Positions 32,644-42,840 of a stretch of DNA of 44,460 nt are shown piece after piece. Where the stretch lies: the NCBI GenBank assembly GCA_037176845.1, contig JAYKXP010000258.1:1-44460 (forward strand), given 5' to 3'. The number at the start of each line of letters is the position of its first letter. Within the stretch, counting starts at the first letter, position 1. The stretch comes from Paramarasmius palmivorus. Taxonomy: Eukaryota; Basidiomycota; Agaricomycetes; Agaricales; Marasmiaceae. The position numbers and the translations under genes were made by a program. The notes below the pieces were generated by a model. That model had not been told where the DNA came from. It saw only the letters and a list, made by a program, of their open reading frames with translations, and made no database searches.

Positions 32644-32693
32644 CAAAAAAAAAAAAAAAAAAAAACAAAAAAACAAAAAAAAAAAAAAAACAA

Positions 32694-32726
<33 letters not shown>

Positions 32727-32732
32727 ACCACA

Positions 32733-32780
<48 letters not shown>

Positions 32781-32971
32781 GGCCAGATACCCATGTGAGG
32801 CATACCATGTAACCATGTACCTGCTTATATATGTGGCGTTATGACAAGTCCTTGACTTTGACTTAGTATTCAGGGCTCATACTAGTCCTTCAGAGTCCCA
32901 ATTATAGCATAACAGAATATAAAAGTGCAATAATGCGTTTGAATAAAAGGTATTAAAAGTCAGGCGTATCA
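30894..32971 (-). repeat. LTR of element A, right copy (5' LTR), with an A-rich insert
   Basis: Starts TGTCACA on the plus strand and ends GCGTATCA. It matches the left LTR over its length but has many single-base gains and losses relative to it, plus a low-complexity block at 32530-32778. Apart from that block it is about 1.83 kb, like the left copy. Confidence 0.8.
32530..32778. other. 249-bp A-rich low-complexity block inside the LTR
   Basis: The block consists almost only of A with scattered C and one T, and has no G. The left LTR reads without interruption at the same place (CTATAGCAGTGGCCAG near 26693). Long predicted Lys or Phe proteins across it are meaningless. It is more likely an assembly or consensus artefact, or a slippage expansion, than a functional insertion. 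Confidence 0.75.
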
Positions 32972-33268
32972 ACGGTACATAATCAAAGTCGTCAATTGAG
33001 ATCGTAACGAAATTCTGGAAAGTAGTCGAATGAGTAAATTGAACTTTCCTTTGTACAGGACAGTATTCGCACATAGATAACTATATTGTATCACTCAGAG
33101 TGTTCATTATATCTACGGAAATTCTTACTAACCATAGCAGATTGGTCTATATCTTTGATGTTGAACTTCTCAGTCTTGCAAGTTTCACTTTTGGCCGCGG
33201 CGGAAGTAAGCACCGTACACCTTCTACTGCAACATCCATCACTGTTACAACCTGTCGATCCCAGCTCA
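32972..33268. other. Gene remnant and upstream region between element A and the next gene
   Basis: On the minus strand 33074-32972 encodes a fragment (CEYCPVQRKVQFTHSTTFQ, then ISIDDFDYVP) that runs straight into the LTR. It may be the N-terminal remainder of a host gene unrelated to the F-box-like gene on the other side. The rest should hold the promoter of the gene at 33269. Confidence 0.35.
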
Positions 33269-34065
33269 ATGTACTCCTCACGACTCTCTCAGAAACTCAA
33301 CGAGACACAAAGGTTTGACCTCACTGGTCAAGCAGAGATCAACTTTCTTCTTGCTCGTGCTGGAAAACACTCAGAGGACGAGGAGTTTCAGGAGAGGTTA
33401 CCACGTATTTTGGCAGCTCGAAAGGTTGGACGTCGTCGATGGCAAAATCGAATTAGCGCAGCAAAGCATTATGCCCAGTGAGTACCATTACTATTTCTAC
33501 AACTGTCATTAACCTACCCTCAGGAATAAGGAAAGTAAAAAGCAATATTCCCGGCTTCAAGGACATCGAAGGAGAAGTGATATTAATGATATGTCGGAGG
33601 AGGAGCGGGAGGTGAAAAGGCAGGAGAATAGGGATGTACAGGCGAGATGGCGCAGGCAGAATGCTGTACGTTTGGCTCAGAGACAGCAAGAGCGTAGGGT
33701 GCAACGTGAAGTAAGTAGGAACTTGCATCTCTCTTCCACCCATGGTTCACCTTGTTGATCCCAGGCTACAAGCCTCAATATCCTCTCCGGTAGATGCAAC
33801 GAAGCAAATTGAAGAATGAATTGGAGTACGTCCTATACTACAATGCTCAAGAAACCCACACTAACTTTCAATCCACTTCAGCACTCTTATTCTCTTCTTC
33901 ACCATCCACTGCCTCGGCCTTGGCCCCTTTCCTTTGATCATAGCGACACCCCACATCATAGATGAAAATCGTTGGCTTTGGAACGCTGGTCAGGGAGGTG
34001 CTGTCGAAAGAAGTATCTTGGGTCCTACACTGGTTGAGAATGATGTACAGTTGCGGGCAGAGTAG
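33269..34065 (+). CDS. Basic protein, 4 exons, 203 aa; second copy of the basic-gene type
   Basis: Exons 33269-33477, 33524-33710, 33794-33825 and 33882-34065 join in frame (612 nt). The N-terminal half ends in WQNRISAAKHYAQNKESKKQ. An intron interrupts the codon just before the Asn in this motif, the same place and phase as in the basic gene at 14421 (SAKYYQK|N). A strongly charged helix follows (SEEEREVKRQENRDVQARW), then a hydrophobic segment (LILFFTIHCLGLGPFPLIIA) and a polar tail. The shared basic motif and intron suggest distant relationship; the C-terminal parts differ. The last two exons are less certain. Function unknown. The hybrid-binding-like gene lies 269 bp downstream on the same strand. 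Confidence 0.55.
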
Positions 34066-34334
34066 TTTAGCTTACGTTTCAACATTTGTGCTCTCTTTTT
34101 CATTCTCCTTCTTATTGGAGGATTTTGTCGCCCATGCCAGCTCTTGCTCCTCGATCTCGACTAAGGCAGACATACTTTGAGAAGGTGGATTGGAGGTTTG
34201 CATGTCATTGGTTGCAAAGAAGCACAATACCCGTGAGTTTCTTTTAATCTCGCTTTCCAAAAAAATCGGCTCATGGTGATTAGGTTCAGTATTAGCCTCA
34301 TTTCTCACATCAAGTTTCTCAGCCTATCACCATC

Positions 34335-35188
34335 ATGTCCGCTGACAACTACTTGAAGATTTTTGAGCCACTCCAGAAGAACTGGGATATCGACATGGTT
34401 CTCGACGCAGTACAAAGCGTCAACTTCATCACGGAGGTCAACTACACTTGGGAGAAACATGTATGTGTGCCAGTACTACACATTACCAATCGCCAGCCCG
34501 ACAAACAGTTCTATGTGGTGATGGATTCGTTCATACCTCCAAGGTTTACTGAAGGGATCTATCGCTGCTTTGAGTGAGTAGTTATATATAGTGTCTATCC
34601 ATTGGTCTCGGAATTGATTTGCTTACCTTGATTTAGAGACGTTCAAGCCACATTTCCACCCGAAAATCCAAAGCCAAGTCATATCGTGATGGAGCAGCTC
34701 GGAACGCTTGATGAAGCTATCAACTTCTTCAGGTCAAAGTGTTCAGACGTGCATGCCCATGCTCTCGGTCTAGCCCAGCAGGAAAAGGAGCTCAACGAGT
34801 GTGATGCGTATGAGGAAGCCGAGGAACATTTGTCACAGCTCAAGGCACGCATCGTTGCCTACGAGATGAAGAAAATATATCCGAATGTCATCAGCGGTGA
34901 GATCGGCATACCAGAATTGTGGTTCCGTTACCGCACTCAAAGCGACTACGATGCCATGAGGGCCGCCGTACTCAGAAACCCTCGGGTCGTTCATGAAACA
35001 CACCACTTGATGCTTGGGGCTACAAGTCTACACAACAACAACGTATCACTCAACTTTCAACACGCTAATCCGAACCAGACCTGGGGGTCAATCGACAATG
35101 ACGACAATGGTAACTCAGTTACTTCACCTTGGGCTGAGTGGAAGTTTTTCGTCGTAACCCCCAACGAGGAAGTATCGTTTCAACGTCT
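34335..35188 (+). pseudogene. RNase H1 N-terminal-like protein, second copy, lacking its last exon
   Basis: Exons 34335-34573 and 34637-35188 correspond to the first two exons of the gene at 15926-14915, with the same intron phases. Shared landmarks are WDID near the N-terminus, FYVVMD against YYVFME, EGIYRCFEDV against EGIYRHFGDI, and LGTLDEAINFFRSKC against FHTLDEAREFWKERC. The middle differs: helical here, Ser/Pro-rich there. The second domain begins (WKFFVVTPNEEVSFQRL) and then a donor GTGAGT follows. Both nearby acceptors lead to stops within a few codons, and the sequence resembling the third exon is absent. A MITE-like element starts about 75 bp later. A shorter functional protein is possible. 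Confidence 0.65.
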
Positions 35189-35261
35189 GTGAGTTGGTTC
35201 TTTTTGCACTTCAGTCACCCCCCATACAGGACCTAGTAGGTCCATCCCTTGAGTTGAGCAG
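35189..35261. other. Short spacer before the MITE-like element
   Basis: Contains acceptor-like sites (CTTCAG near 35209, ATACAG near 35229) and the small inverted repeat GGACCTAGTAGGTCC at 35229-35243. No coding sequence continues the upstream protein. Confidence 0.4.
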
Positions 35262-36486
35262 TTGGGTCTCTTAGGTGGGGTATTTAGTTGTGGTTACCTA
35301 GGTAGGTGGTTGCCACCCAGTCAACCTGGTTGCAAGGTTCTTGCCTCAAGTTTGCTAATATCGAGCTGTAGGCAGCAACCTATATAGCCATGTTTACTGC
35401 AGGTCCTGGCCTCTATCTGCATGGTTGATGCCATAATAGGGTGACGTGACGGGGGGTGTCAGGGGTCCTACCAGTCAAAAAATCCAGAAAATTTGGCTGG
35501 TTAGTGGGTGTTCTGTGGCTTAAATTTCCCAATATCAAAGTACAATCATATAAATCATATAGAGAGCACATCTGGCCCTACAAGCCTATAAAATTCCAAA
35601 AGTTTGGGCTATTAGCAGGCACTTGTTGGCTTGAAATCGCATTAGCTATTGCATCTGTTCTGTGGCTGAAAATTGCCTTACTTCCTCTATATCAAGGCAT
35701 AATTACATAGACTACCCAGAGAGCACATCTGACATGAACAATATATGATCTGCACTCTAAAAATCCATTATTTCTACCTGATGACCTCAACATCAAACTG
35801 TAACTATAGCCTTACTAAGGTTTGGAATGGGCCTGCTAGTAGGCATATATTAAGCATAGTATGAGTAATCGGAATTATTCCACACTGTATTGTTTATTTA
35901 TTAGGTATCTTATAGGTAACTATTGACATGTAGGACCATTAGTATGTGGTTGAACATTATAGGATTGCCTATGAGTTACCTTTACTCAGGTAAGTATTAT
36001 AGATAACCAGGTACCAACCCAAACTCTTCAGAAATCTAGGCAGTTTCCTGCCAAGCATATGGTAATGACCTACAGATTACTTCAACTCTGGCAGGTACCC
36101 TGAATATCCAGGTACATACCCCCCTTTGATAGAGGTATATAGGTACCTACCTTCTAGGTATAGAGGCTGATGAGGTAGTGACCAGGAAATGTCAGGCATC
36201 CACCATAGTGTCTGTGGTACCTACCCCATGATGCAGGTAACTACCTAGACTGCAAGGCCAATGAGGTAGTTACCAGGAATAGCCAGGTAGCAACCATACT
36301 GTCCATGGTACATACCACAGGAGGCTAGGCAACTGCCCAGTACAATGTCAAGCCTAGGCATCTGCCTGACATCAGATCTTCTGTAGGTAACTACCTGACT
36401 TTCATCTATTACCAGGTAGATACCTGACGCCATATGAACCAGTCAGGCGTCTATCTGGAAGATGCTGACATGGCTAAGAGACCCAA
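35262..36486. mobile_element. MITE-like element of about 1.2 kb
   Basis: TTGGGTCTCTTAG at 35262-35274 is repeated inverted at 36474-36486 (CTAAGAGACCCAA). Between them is non-coding DNA rich in short motifs of the type GGTAACTACC, GGTACCTACC and GAGGTAGTTACC, concentrated between 35950 and 36430. No target duplication was recognised, so the true ends may differ by some bases. It may have removed or displaced the last exon of the preceding gene. Confidence 0.5.
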
Positions 36487-36772
36487 TCTTGCCAAAGGTT
36501 GTATAACTCAAATAATCAAACACAGAAACACTAGATTGGCAGTGTCTCATTATACAGAGTCTACTTGATGTAACTAATGTTGCAAAAGCATCCAAGTTAT
36601 TGCATGGTACACTACAACAGTGTTATTAGACTCATTGTATTCACCGGGGCTAAGTTGGCATTTTTATCAAGCTTGTTACCTCTCATATCTTAATTCACAG
36701 AATTTATTCAACCTACAGTTTCACAAAGAGATATTTAATGATAACACGACTACATACATAGGATACAACCAT
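36487..36772. other. Non-coding spacer, 3' side of the next gene
   Basis: A/T-rich sequence after the stop codon of the minus-strand gene at 36773. No supported feature. Confidence 0.5.
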
Positions 36773-39183
36773 CTACTTATGTTTGGAAGGCCCTGCATGT
36801 CCACTCTCTTTCTCCAACCGTTGCCGTTTCACAGGTCCCTTCATGACAGAAAGTTGACTGTCATAGTAGTCAGTAGGTCCCTGATAGCCTGGGGCACCTT
36901 GATAGGCAGGACAGGGTACTGGATGACTAGCACCCTCTCTACGCGGTGGTGGGTTGGACTGAGCATGGACCTTGGATGTACCAACCAGGACAGGACGTAG
37001 AGGCACAGCCTTGACCACTTTAGGCATGGCTTTGGTGGCAAGAGTTTGCAAAGGCGGTTGGGTGTGCATTGGAGGTAGGACAGAGGTTGAGGGAGGACAT
37101 GAAGGTAATGGGGCGATTGGTTGACTATTCAAAGACTCCGATGCTGCCGCACCCACACCTGCAGTACCACCAATGCACGAAGTAGGGCCCACACGTGAAG
37201 TAGGGCCCACACGTGAGGCGGGACCAACTTGGTTACTTGATGAAGGACCTCGCTGCTGAGCTGGCAGTGCAGCAGAACAAGCTTGGACAGGAGGTAGAAT
37301 CTGCTGGGAACCATGGATATTTTGCGGCTCTCTAACAACAGGGCGAACATGGACCTGACCAGCGAGATCAATCCTAGGAATAAGGTGAAGTTGACTGGAG
37401 TGTAGATCTTGAGCAAGAGAAGGATCTGGTGATGGGGTACGATGAATGGGGGGACTTGAGCTTGGCTCCTCGACTGGCTTGTCACCCATATCCAGCAGGA
37501 CCCTTGGAGGCTATAACAAGGATTTAGTGCTTGAATCATAAGAGGAGGGGAGGGCATACCTCTGATGGATCACTGTCACTGTCAGGCTCATTGAGCCTGT
37601 TGAAGTGATCTTTCCACATCGTATAAGCATCACTTTCAGGGTCAAGAAGACTGTCGAGCACTGTGAAGGCATATCCAATGTGCTTCTCGTCGTTTACCAT
37701 TGCTTCATGAACTTGAAGCAACGTACGATGTGCCGAAACTGAAATACAATAACCTAAGTACAAACCGAGCATGAAACATGAAAAACATACCATAAGGATC
37801 GTCTGGTACCTGTTCCCCATCTCCTTTACTCTCGTGTTGGATAACAGCAGGCTCAGGTACTTCAGCAGTGCGAGCCTTTGACAGCTACAACAATGATTTA
37901 GAGGCAGGATAGAAAGAGAACGAAATAACTCACCCTTTTATAATACTGGGCCCAGGCGCGGTACTCCTGCGTCCCTGGACAGAGCGAGCATTTAAGTACT
38001 TCGAAGGCATTGCCTTCTTCAAATGGCTCTTCCCCTTCTAAGCGTTCAGCAGCATCATTCAAACGTGTGTTATACTCTGGTCAAATGGTCAGCACGTTAT
38101 ATGTTGAAGAACTGTCAGCTCACCCTCAAATGACACCGCAGAGTCAACCCGAGGGTCTACTTTGAGCCCAGCGGGCGCCGGGCGTTGACGGTCAGCTAGA
38201 AGAACAATGAGCAAAAGGGATTACCAATGTACCAAGACATACGTGGGGAATTTAGTACAAACTCACGGCCTTTGCCTATCAAAACAAGTATTAGTGGACA
38301 GTGCTGCGACGTAACCTAGGGATGTCAATACCTTTGTTTTGTACCATGTCGCCAGCTTGAAACATATCTTCACCGGTGTCATTCATAGTGTGATTTGTAG
38401 AGGGAGCTGTTGTTGAGCCATCCTTTGCTGTATCTTTAGGTTTGGATGCTGGACACAATTAGAAAGACATTCAATGTGAAATCGGACGATGTACTTCGTG
38501 TGGGATTTGCTTTAGCCTTAGGACCATTCTTCGCTTCTAGTGAAGGAGGTCAGAACAAGCAAGGTATCAAGAAGACGGCTTACTCTTGCCCTTTTGAGCA
38601 TTCTTGCCATTGCCACCTTCGTTCTCATCCTCATTGTCAGAGTGAGCGAGCTCCCCAGTCACCCAACTTTCCGAATCACAAGCACAAAGTATTGAGTTGC
38701 CATCTGTTGTACTGACTATGCAAATGCTTGCTTGATCTTCATCAGGCCAACTCTGTTCCTCTAAGACGCGGATGAGTAAATATCACAATGCTGAGGCTGA
38801 TTCATACCCTCAGTCCACAACTCGAAATAAACACAGGGTGGATTTTTTTGTTCCTCTGCCGAGATCTTTCCGTCCAAGAGCTGTCTAATCCACTGCTCTT
38901 TCGCTGGGAGGAATTGATCATAGTTGCCCTTGCGACCTTCCTTTGGCCCACCAGGGAGGCCAGGGAAGGGCACATTGACTGGCCAGTTGCAGAGCCGTAT
39001 CTTGAGCTCAGCTGCGTTCTTGAGGAAGTTTTTCCAAGAACAATCCCTGCCCGTTAACATACCTGAATAGAAGCATCAGTATTAATGAAGAGAGAGGCGT
39101 GATTTGAACTGACGGATCTCAGCCTGCGCAATCCGGCCAAAGATACGGCGTCCACGATCACGACTGCTCTTGGACTGAGTCAT
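36773..39183 (-). CDS. Hypothetical protein, 10 exons, 625 aa, intact
   Basis: Exons: 39183-39114, 39062-38808, 38760-38584, 38448-38332, 38275-38243, 38195-38124, 38076-37934, 37884-37791, 37738-37560 and 37510-36773. The frame is uninterrupted (1878 nt); one intron is 135 nt, the others 42-56. The N-terminus is conserved-looking: RGRRIFGRIAQAEIRML, GRDCSWKNFL, LCNWPVNVPFPGLPGG, WIRQLLDGKI. The middle is acidic and polar with an Asp/Glu/Gly/Asn run. The last 240 residues are Pro-rich and disordered with a short tandem repeat (ASRVGPTSRVGPTS) and a basic C-terminus. Proteins with this kind of N-terminus recur, from memory, near transposons in agaricomycete genomes, but I know no function. It may be cargo of a decayed element. 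Confidence 0.7.
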
Positions 39184-40243
39184 GTCATTCCGTTGTGAGG
39201 GTACCAGAACGAAATCGCTGAAAAACAGTCATTTTGACACTAATTGTTGTGTTCAGAATCGCACTAGTACATCGTACTAAGTACTATATGGACTTGGTAG
39301 TACTACTAGGAACCTAGTAGTGCGCATATGACGAAGAATAAGATAGGTATGCGCTGCGTAGTGAATACTAGCTACGCACGCATAGACGTTGATGTCGTCG
39401 TTAGCCCTATATGATTGCGCTAGGATACGCGTCGAAACCTGTAGACCGTATCTATACTCTATTACCAGGCTGGAACCTTACGAGGACATGCTACTGTACA
39501 TGGTAGACTTCCTAGTAGGTCATATGGCTATACTATACTTGCGCTATGGGACATATGAGATGGGATAGTGAACGAGGACCAACTACCACAGCGTAGAAGG
39601 ACCCTAGGGGACGAATCAGAGCTATATACCAAATACGGTAGAAGCTGGAGGTGCGAGTCACCTCCGAGAGCAGAGTTACCAGGATTAGAAAGGTCCGAGT
39701 AACCGGGCCATCGATACGAGGACCATATGGAGGCTTAACAGCTTTCCATATCGATCGGAATATCCCTCGAGCTTCGAGTTGGGATTCCTACTGCTAGTAC
39801 AGACACTAGTGGGGGACATGTAGTCCTATAACCAGGAAACAGATAGGATTCTGTACCAGGACTGTCCTAGGACATAGAAAATATAATATAGAACTACAAA
39901 GGCATAGAGCCTACCTTCCTCGGATACGAATCCGAAGCGTTTCGGTCGAGATCGGACTCCTAGCAAGTTCCGAGCGGAATAACTATGTCCTAGCACCGAT
40001 ATCCGAAACGCACCACGCGGAACAGCGCCTCCGCGCGCCACTTCCTAGCAACCAAAAAGTAATATGACTCGCAGTCCTGCAAAATAGTGTCGAATTCCGA
40101 CCAATATATATCCAAACCTTCCTTTTCTGGTAGATACTTACTTCATATGGACAGAATCCTCTCCTCGTTCTCGTTTCTTGCATAGTTACTATTACTTTAT
40201 CGTGTCCACTTTCACTTATATGTAAAATATGTACGCTCGCGGG

Positions 40244-40250
40244 TATATAA
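40244..40250 (+). promoter_or_regulatory. TATA box of retroelement B
   Basis: TATATAA in the context GGGTATATAAGCAGCAGGG lies about 760 bp before the primer-binding site, a reasonable place for the U3 promoter. Confidence 0.5.
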
Positions 40251-40504
40251 GCAGCAGGGTTTCCCCTAGGAAGCTCTCAAGCAATTACCCCGCTATATAC
40301 GTAGCCCTAGTGCACCAATAGCAGAGTTCTTGACTTCTATCGTTGACCATAGAGGCGACGTGTGCTTAGAACAATAACTTAGAAAATAAAACCTTGAAAA
40401 GCCCTTCTCTATATTGAACTAGAGTCGTGAAATTAGAACTTTGAGATACCCATAGGACAGAGCTAGCGCGTCTAGTCTCTTGCATAGGATTGATTGTTTC
40501 TGGA

Positions 40505-40591
40505 CTAGTGTGGAGCCCCACTAGATCCCTCTTTTCACTTGGTGTGGAGCCCCACCAGTGTCGTTAAAAGCTTAGTGTGGAGCCCCACTAG
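40505..40591 (+). repeat. Three hairpin repeats with TGTGGAGCCCCAC
   Basis: CTAGTGTGGAGCCCCACTAG (40505-40524), TGGTGTGGAGCCCCACCA (40540-40557) and a third copy at 40572-40591 share TGTGGAGCCCCAC and can each form a short stem-loop. They share TGGAGCCC with the primer-binding site 400 bp downstream. Confidence 0.8.
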
Positions 40592-40607
40592 CTTATAGGT
40601 GGCCTGA

Positions 40608-40672
40608 TTGTCGTGCTAGTTCGACTAGTGTAATCAGTGCCTTTGGTTGTCGTGCTAGTTTGACTAGTGTAA
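40608..40672 (+). repeat. Direct repeat in the LTR, two copies
   Basis: TTGTCGTGCTAGTTCGACTA and TTGTCGTGCTAGTTTGACTA, each followed by GTGTAA, lie about 38 bp apart. They probably belong to the R-U5 part of the LTR. Confidence 0.7.
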
Positions 40673-41001
40673 CCATAAGCCTTCATAGGAACAATAGGTC
40701 TTTACCCTTGTTGGGTTCGATAGGTTATTTTGCGTCATAGGAACGTATAGGAATAGTTATAGATAGGTTTATAGGTTGGCTCGCGTTGTCTTGATCATAT
40801 CGAGACTATATTATCATATTACATTGTTTCATTCATCGCTCGTACACTTCCCTTGTGTCCTAGTGATTTGTAGACGTTCAACTAGTGTGCTAGTTGATTT
40901 CTTGTGTCGATTGTACGGATCCTTTGACAACGTCGAACCCCGCTCGCACAACTTGGCATATTATTTCGCTCGTTCACAAGCGTTTTTATAAGCCTCACAT
41001 T

Positions 41002-41020
41002 TGGAGCCCACCGCGAGGGG
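41002..41020 (+). other. Primer-binding-site-like sequence of retroelement B
   Basis: TGGAGCCCACCGCGAGGGG follows CCTCACAT at the end of the LTR. It differs from the corresponding sequence of element A only by one or two bases, implying use of the same tRNA primer. Confidence 0.65.
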
Positions 41021-41144
41021 TGGTTCTAGATAACAAGAAATCTTACTAGCGCTCCGAGCGAGCTCTACATTTATTAGTACACATTTTGCTTCATAGGCTA
41101 TATAGCCCACGCTTTCATATACTTCCTGAATTAGGCCGTAAACC

Positions 41145-42442
41145 TAGTTCAACCCAAAAGAGACTATCTCTAGGACGAAGACAAGATTCCACAAGAATCG
41201 AAGCCTCGTACTACTAGAAACTCTCAACAAGCCGGGGAACGCATTCTAGATTTTCCACCTAGACCCCGCAAAGCTAGAACAGTAGGAGCAGTACCTACAC
41301 CCCCTAGAAATCTGGATAGTGACGACGAGTTCCATACTCCGTTACCACTAGACGACCTTCTTGAAGTCACTAGACTACGCGCGTCGGTAGCAGCCTACGA
41401 GGAGCTCCGCGAGCAGCAAGAAGAACACTTAGAATTTACCACAAACTTGAGAGTAGCTCTCACAAAACTCGCTCGCGAGTTACAGAAAAAGAAGACTCCT
41501 CGGAATCCTTTTTCGCACAAATCCATTAGAACAAGACTCTATAGAGAAAAACCTGCTATTCCTCGTACAAAGATGGCTGATGCACCTACTTTGCGAGAAT
41601 CATGGCGAGACCTCTCCGAGGACGGCGTAAATCAGATTAAAGCTGACAAGCTGAGTAAAGTAAAGCGACCTGCGAGCTTGCTCGAAGGTAGCCGCGCGGA
41701 AAAGTTTGAACAGTGGGAGGAAGACCTGGATCTGATGTTCCTCGAAGGTGGTGTTACCCTAGATGAAGCAAAGATATACATAGCTATCAGACAGATGGAA
41801 TATGACTTGAGGAAGACCTGTGTGGGCTGGGATAGCTCGCGCGGAGACTCATATGAAAAGTTCATTGAGGACGTTAAAGAGGAAATTGGCTTTAAGGAAG
41901 GACGAGGATCGACTACAACGTTGGACCGTCTAGTAAAGAGACACCAGAGCATAGGGCTGCAAGTCAGCGAGGACGTGCTCAGGACATATAACCGTGTGTT
42001 TCGCTATGAAGCGAGTAAGCTCACAGCAGCACCCGCGTTAGTCTCAAATACATTCCTAGTAGCTAGATACCTCGAGGCGTTTGAAGAGGACTTTATCCGA
42101 GAGATTGTTAATATGCTACAACGCATACAGAGCGACAAGCTTTCCCTAGGGAAAGGAAAAGAAAAGAAGAAAGACGATCAGGATAGGCGATTAGAGGACC
42201 CATATACCCTAGATGAAGTAATGGAAGTTGCTTTAAACATTGCTACGAAGCAGGCTAGGAGATATAATACGAGGATCAATGCCTCTAGACGTACGAGGGA
42301 TAGGCACGACGACTTAGAACCGCGTGTGTCGTCCAAGCATGTCAAGACTGTTACTATAAAACAGGAACCTGAAGTCGATGAAATTTCTCACAAAGATGTC
42401 CTGTATCTGTGGATAAGCATGAGACTGAGATTCGCGATTTAA
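41145..42442 (+). CDS. gag: Retroelement B gag polyprotein (ATG at 41573; frameshifted at its end)
   Basis: The frame is open from 41145 to 42442, but the first ATG is at 41573 (MADAPTLRESWRDL). From there 289 residues follow: a helical capsid-like core (EKFEQWEEDLDLMFLEGG, DEAKIYIAIRQMEYDLRKTC, DRLVKRHQSIGLQVSEDVL) and a Lys/Arg-rich tail. This is the layout of gag in LTR retrotransposons; Ty3/gypsy type is likely but cannot be proven without pol. The real protein continues in the next frame from about 42409 (DKHETEIRDLKDLVRSM), so one base has been lost or gained near 42400. The 5' open stretch without ATG encodes a Pro/Arg-rich and then Glu-rich sequence and may be part of gag using a lost start. 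Confidence 0.7.
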
Positions 42443-42840
42443 AGGATCTCGTTCGTTCTATGACGAACTCGATTGCTGAGACAGCAGAAAAAGCAAGAAG
42501 CTTTGGATTTCTTGGTTGTGAATGGGCAGATGCCACCAGGAGTGATGCGAGCGCCGACTTTTGCACAGAGCAAGAGGTCCTAGTTCAAGTCAGCAGCTCT
42601 ATAATCCTTCCGCGGGACGACCTTGGGACTCCTATGATAGGAAAAGCGGCACGAGGAGTGCAGCCACCCACAACAACTGTTTCATGTGTGGTCAAAGCGA
42701 CCATTTCACGAGGAGTTGTTAAGGTCTACCATAAGATGCGAAGAACTAGGTGTTGGATAGTCGACGGTCCCGATGGCCGAGGCATCCTGCGAGATGGTTT
42801 GAAAATGCCATTCATACCACCTGGTTCGAATAAAAACTAG
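42409..42840 (+). pseudogene. gag C-terminal region with zinc knuckle, broken by frameshifts
   Basis: The frame from 42409 continues the gag coiled region. A CCHC zinc knuckle (CX2CX4HX4C, CFMCGQSDHFTRSC) is encoded at 42678-42719 in yet another frame and is followed at once by TAA. At least two further 1-base shifts are therefore needed. Either the copy is dead or the consensus has indel errors, as in the right LTR of element A. Confidence 0.65.

Larger units (their letters stand above)
23386..32971 (-). mobile_element. LTR retroelement A, minus strand, without long reading frames
   Basis: Two long direct repeats (23386-26887 and 30894-32971) flank a 4-kb A/T-rich internal region. Read on the minus strand, the LTRs begin TGATACGCCTGAC and end GTGACA (TG...CA). 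A primer-binding-site-like TGGAGCCCACGCGAGGGG lies next to the 5' LTR, and a polypurine tract GGGGGGAGA lies next to the 3' LTR. No frame in the interior exceeds about 80 codons; a fragment on the minus strand at 29587-29399 (start MASEESNVYMKMNDL) may be a remnant of gag-pol. It is degenerate, or a non-autonomous large derivative. Superfamily cannot be assigned. No matching target duplication was found at its outer ends. Confidence 0.75.
39184..41001 (+). mobile_element. 5' LTR region of retroelement B (left boundary uncertain)
   Basis: No gene is supported in this 1.8 kb. Dense CTAGTA/GTACTA motifs mark 39250-39850. A TATA box, tandem hairpins and duplicated segments follow, and the region ends at CCTCACA directly before a primer-binding site at 41002. 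It is therefore probably a long LTR (U3-R-U5). Its start cannot be fixed because the 3' LTR lies outside the window; a TGT near 39250 is a candidate. Confidence 0.55.

Noticed and set aside
32365..32844. Long Lys-rich (plus) and Phe-rich (minus) reading frames
   Set aside because: They are translations of the A-rich low-complexity block inside an LTR and have no coding meaning.
40505..40672. Possible CRISPR-like array (regularly repeated units)
   Set aside because: Only three hairpins and two other repeats, with differing spacers, in a eukaryotic LTR with promoter and primer-binding site.
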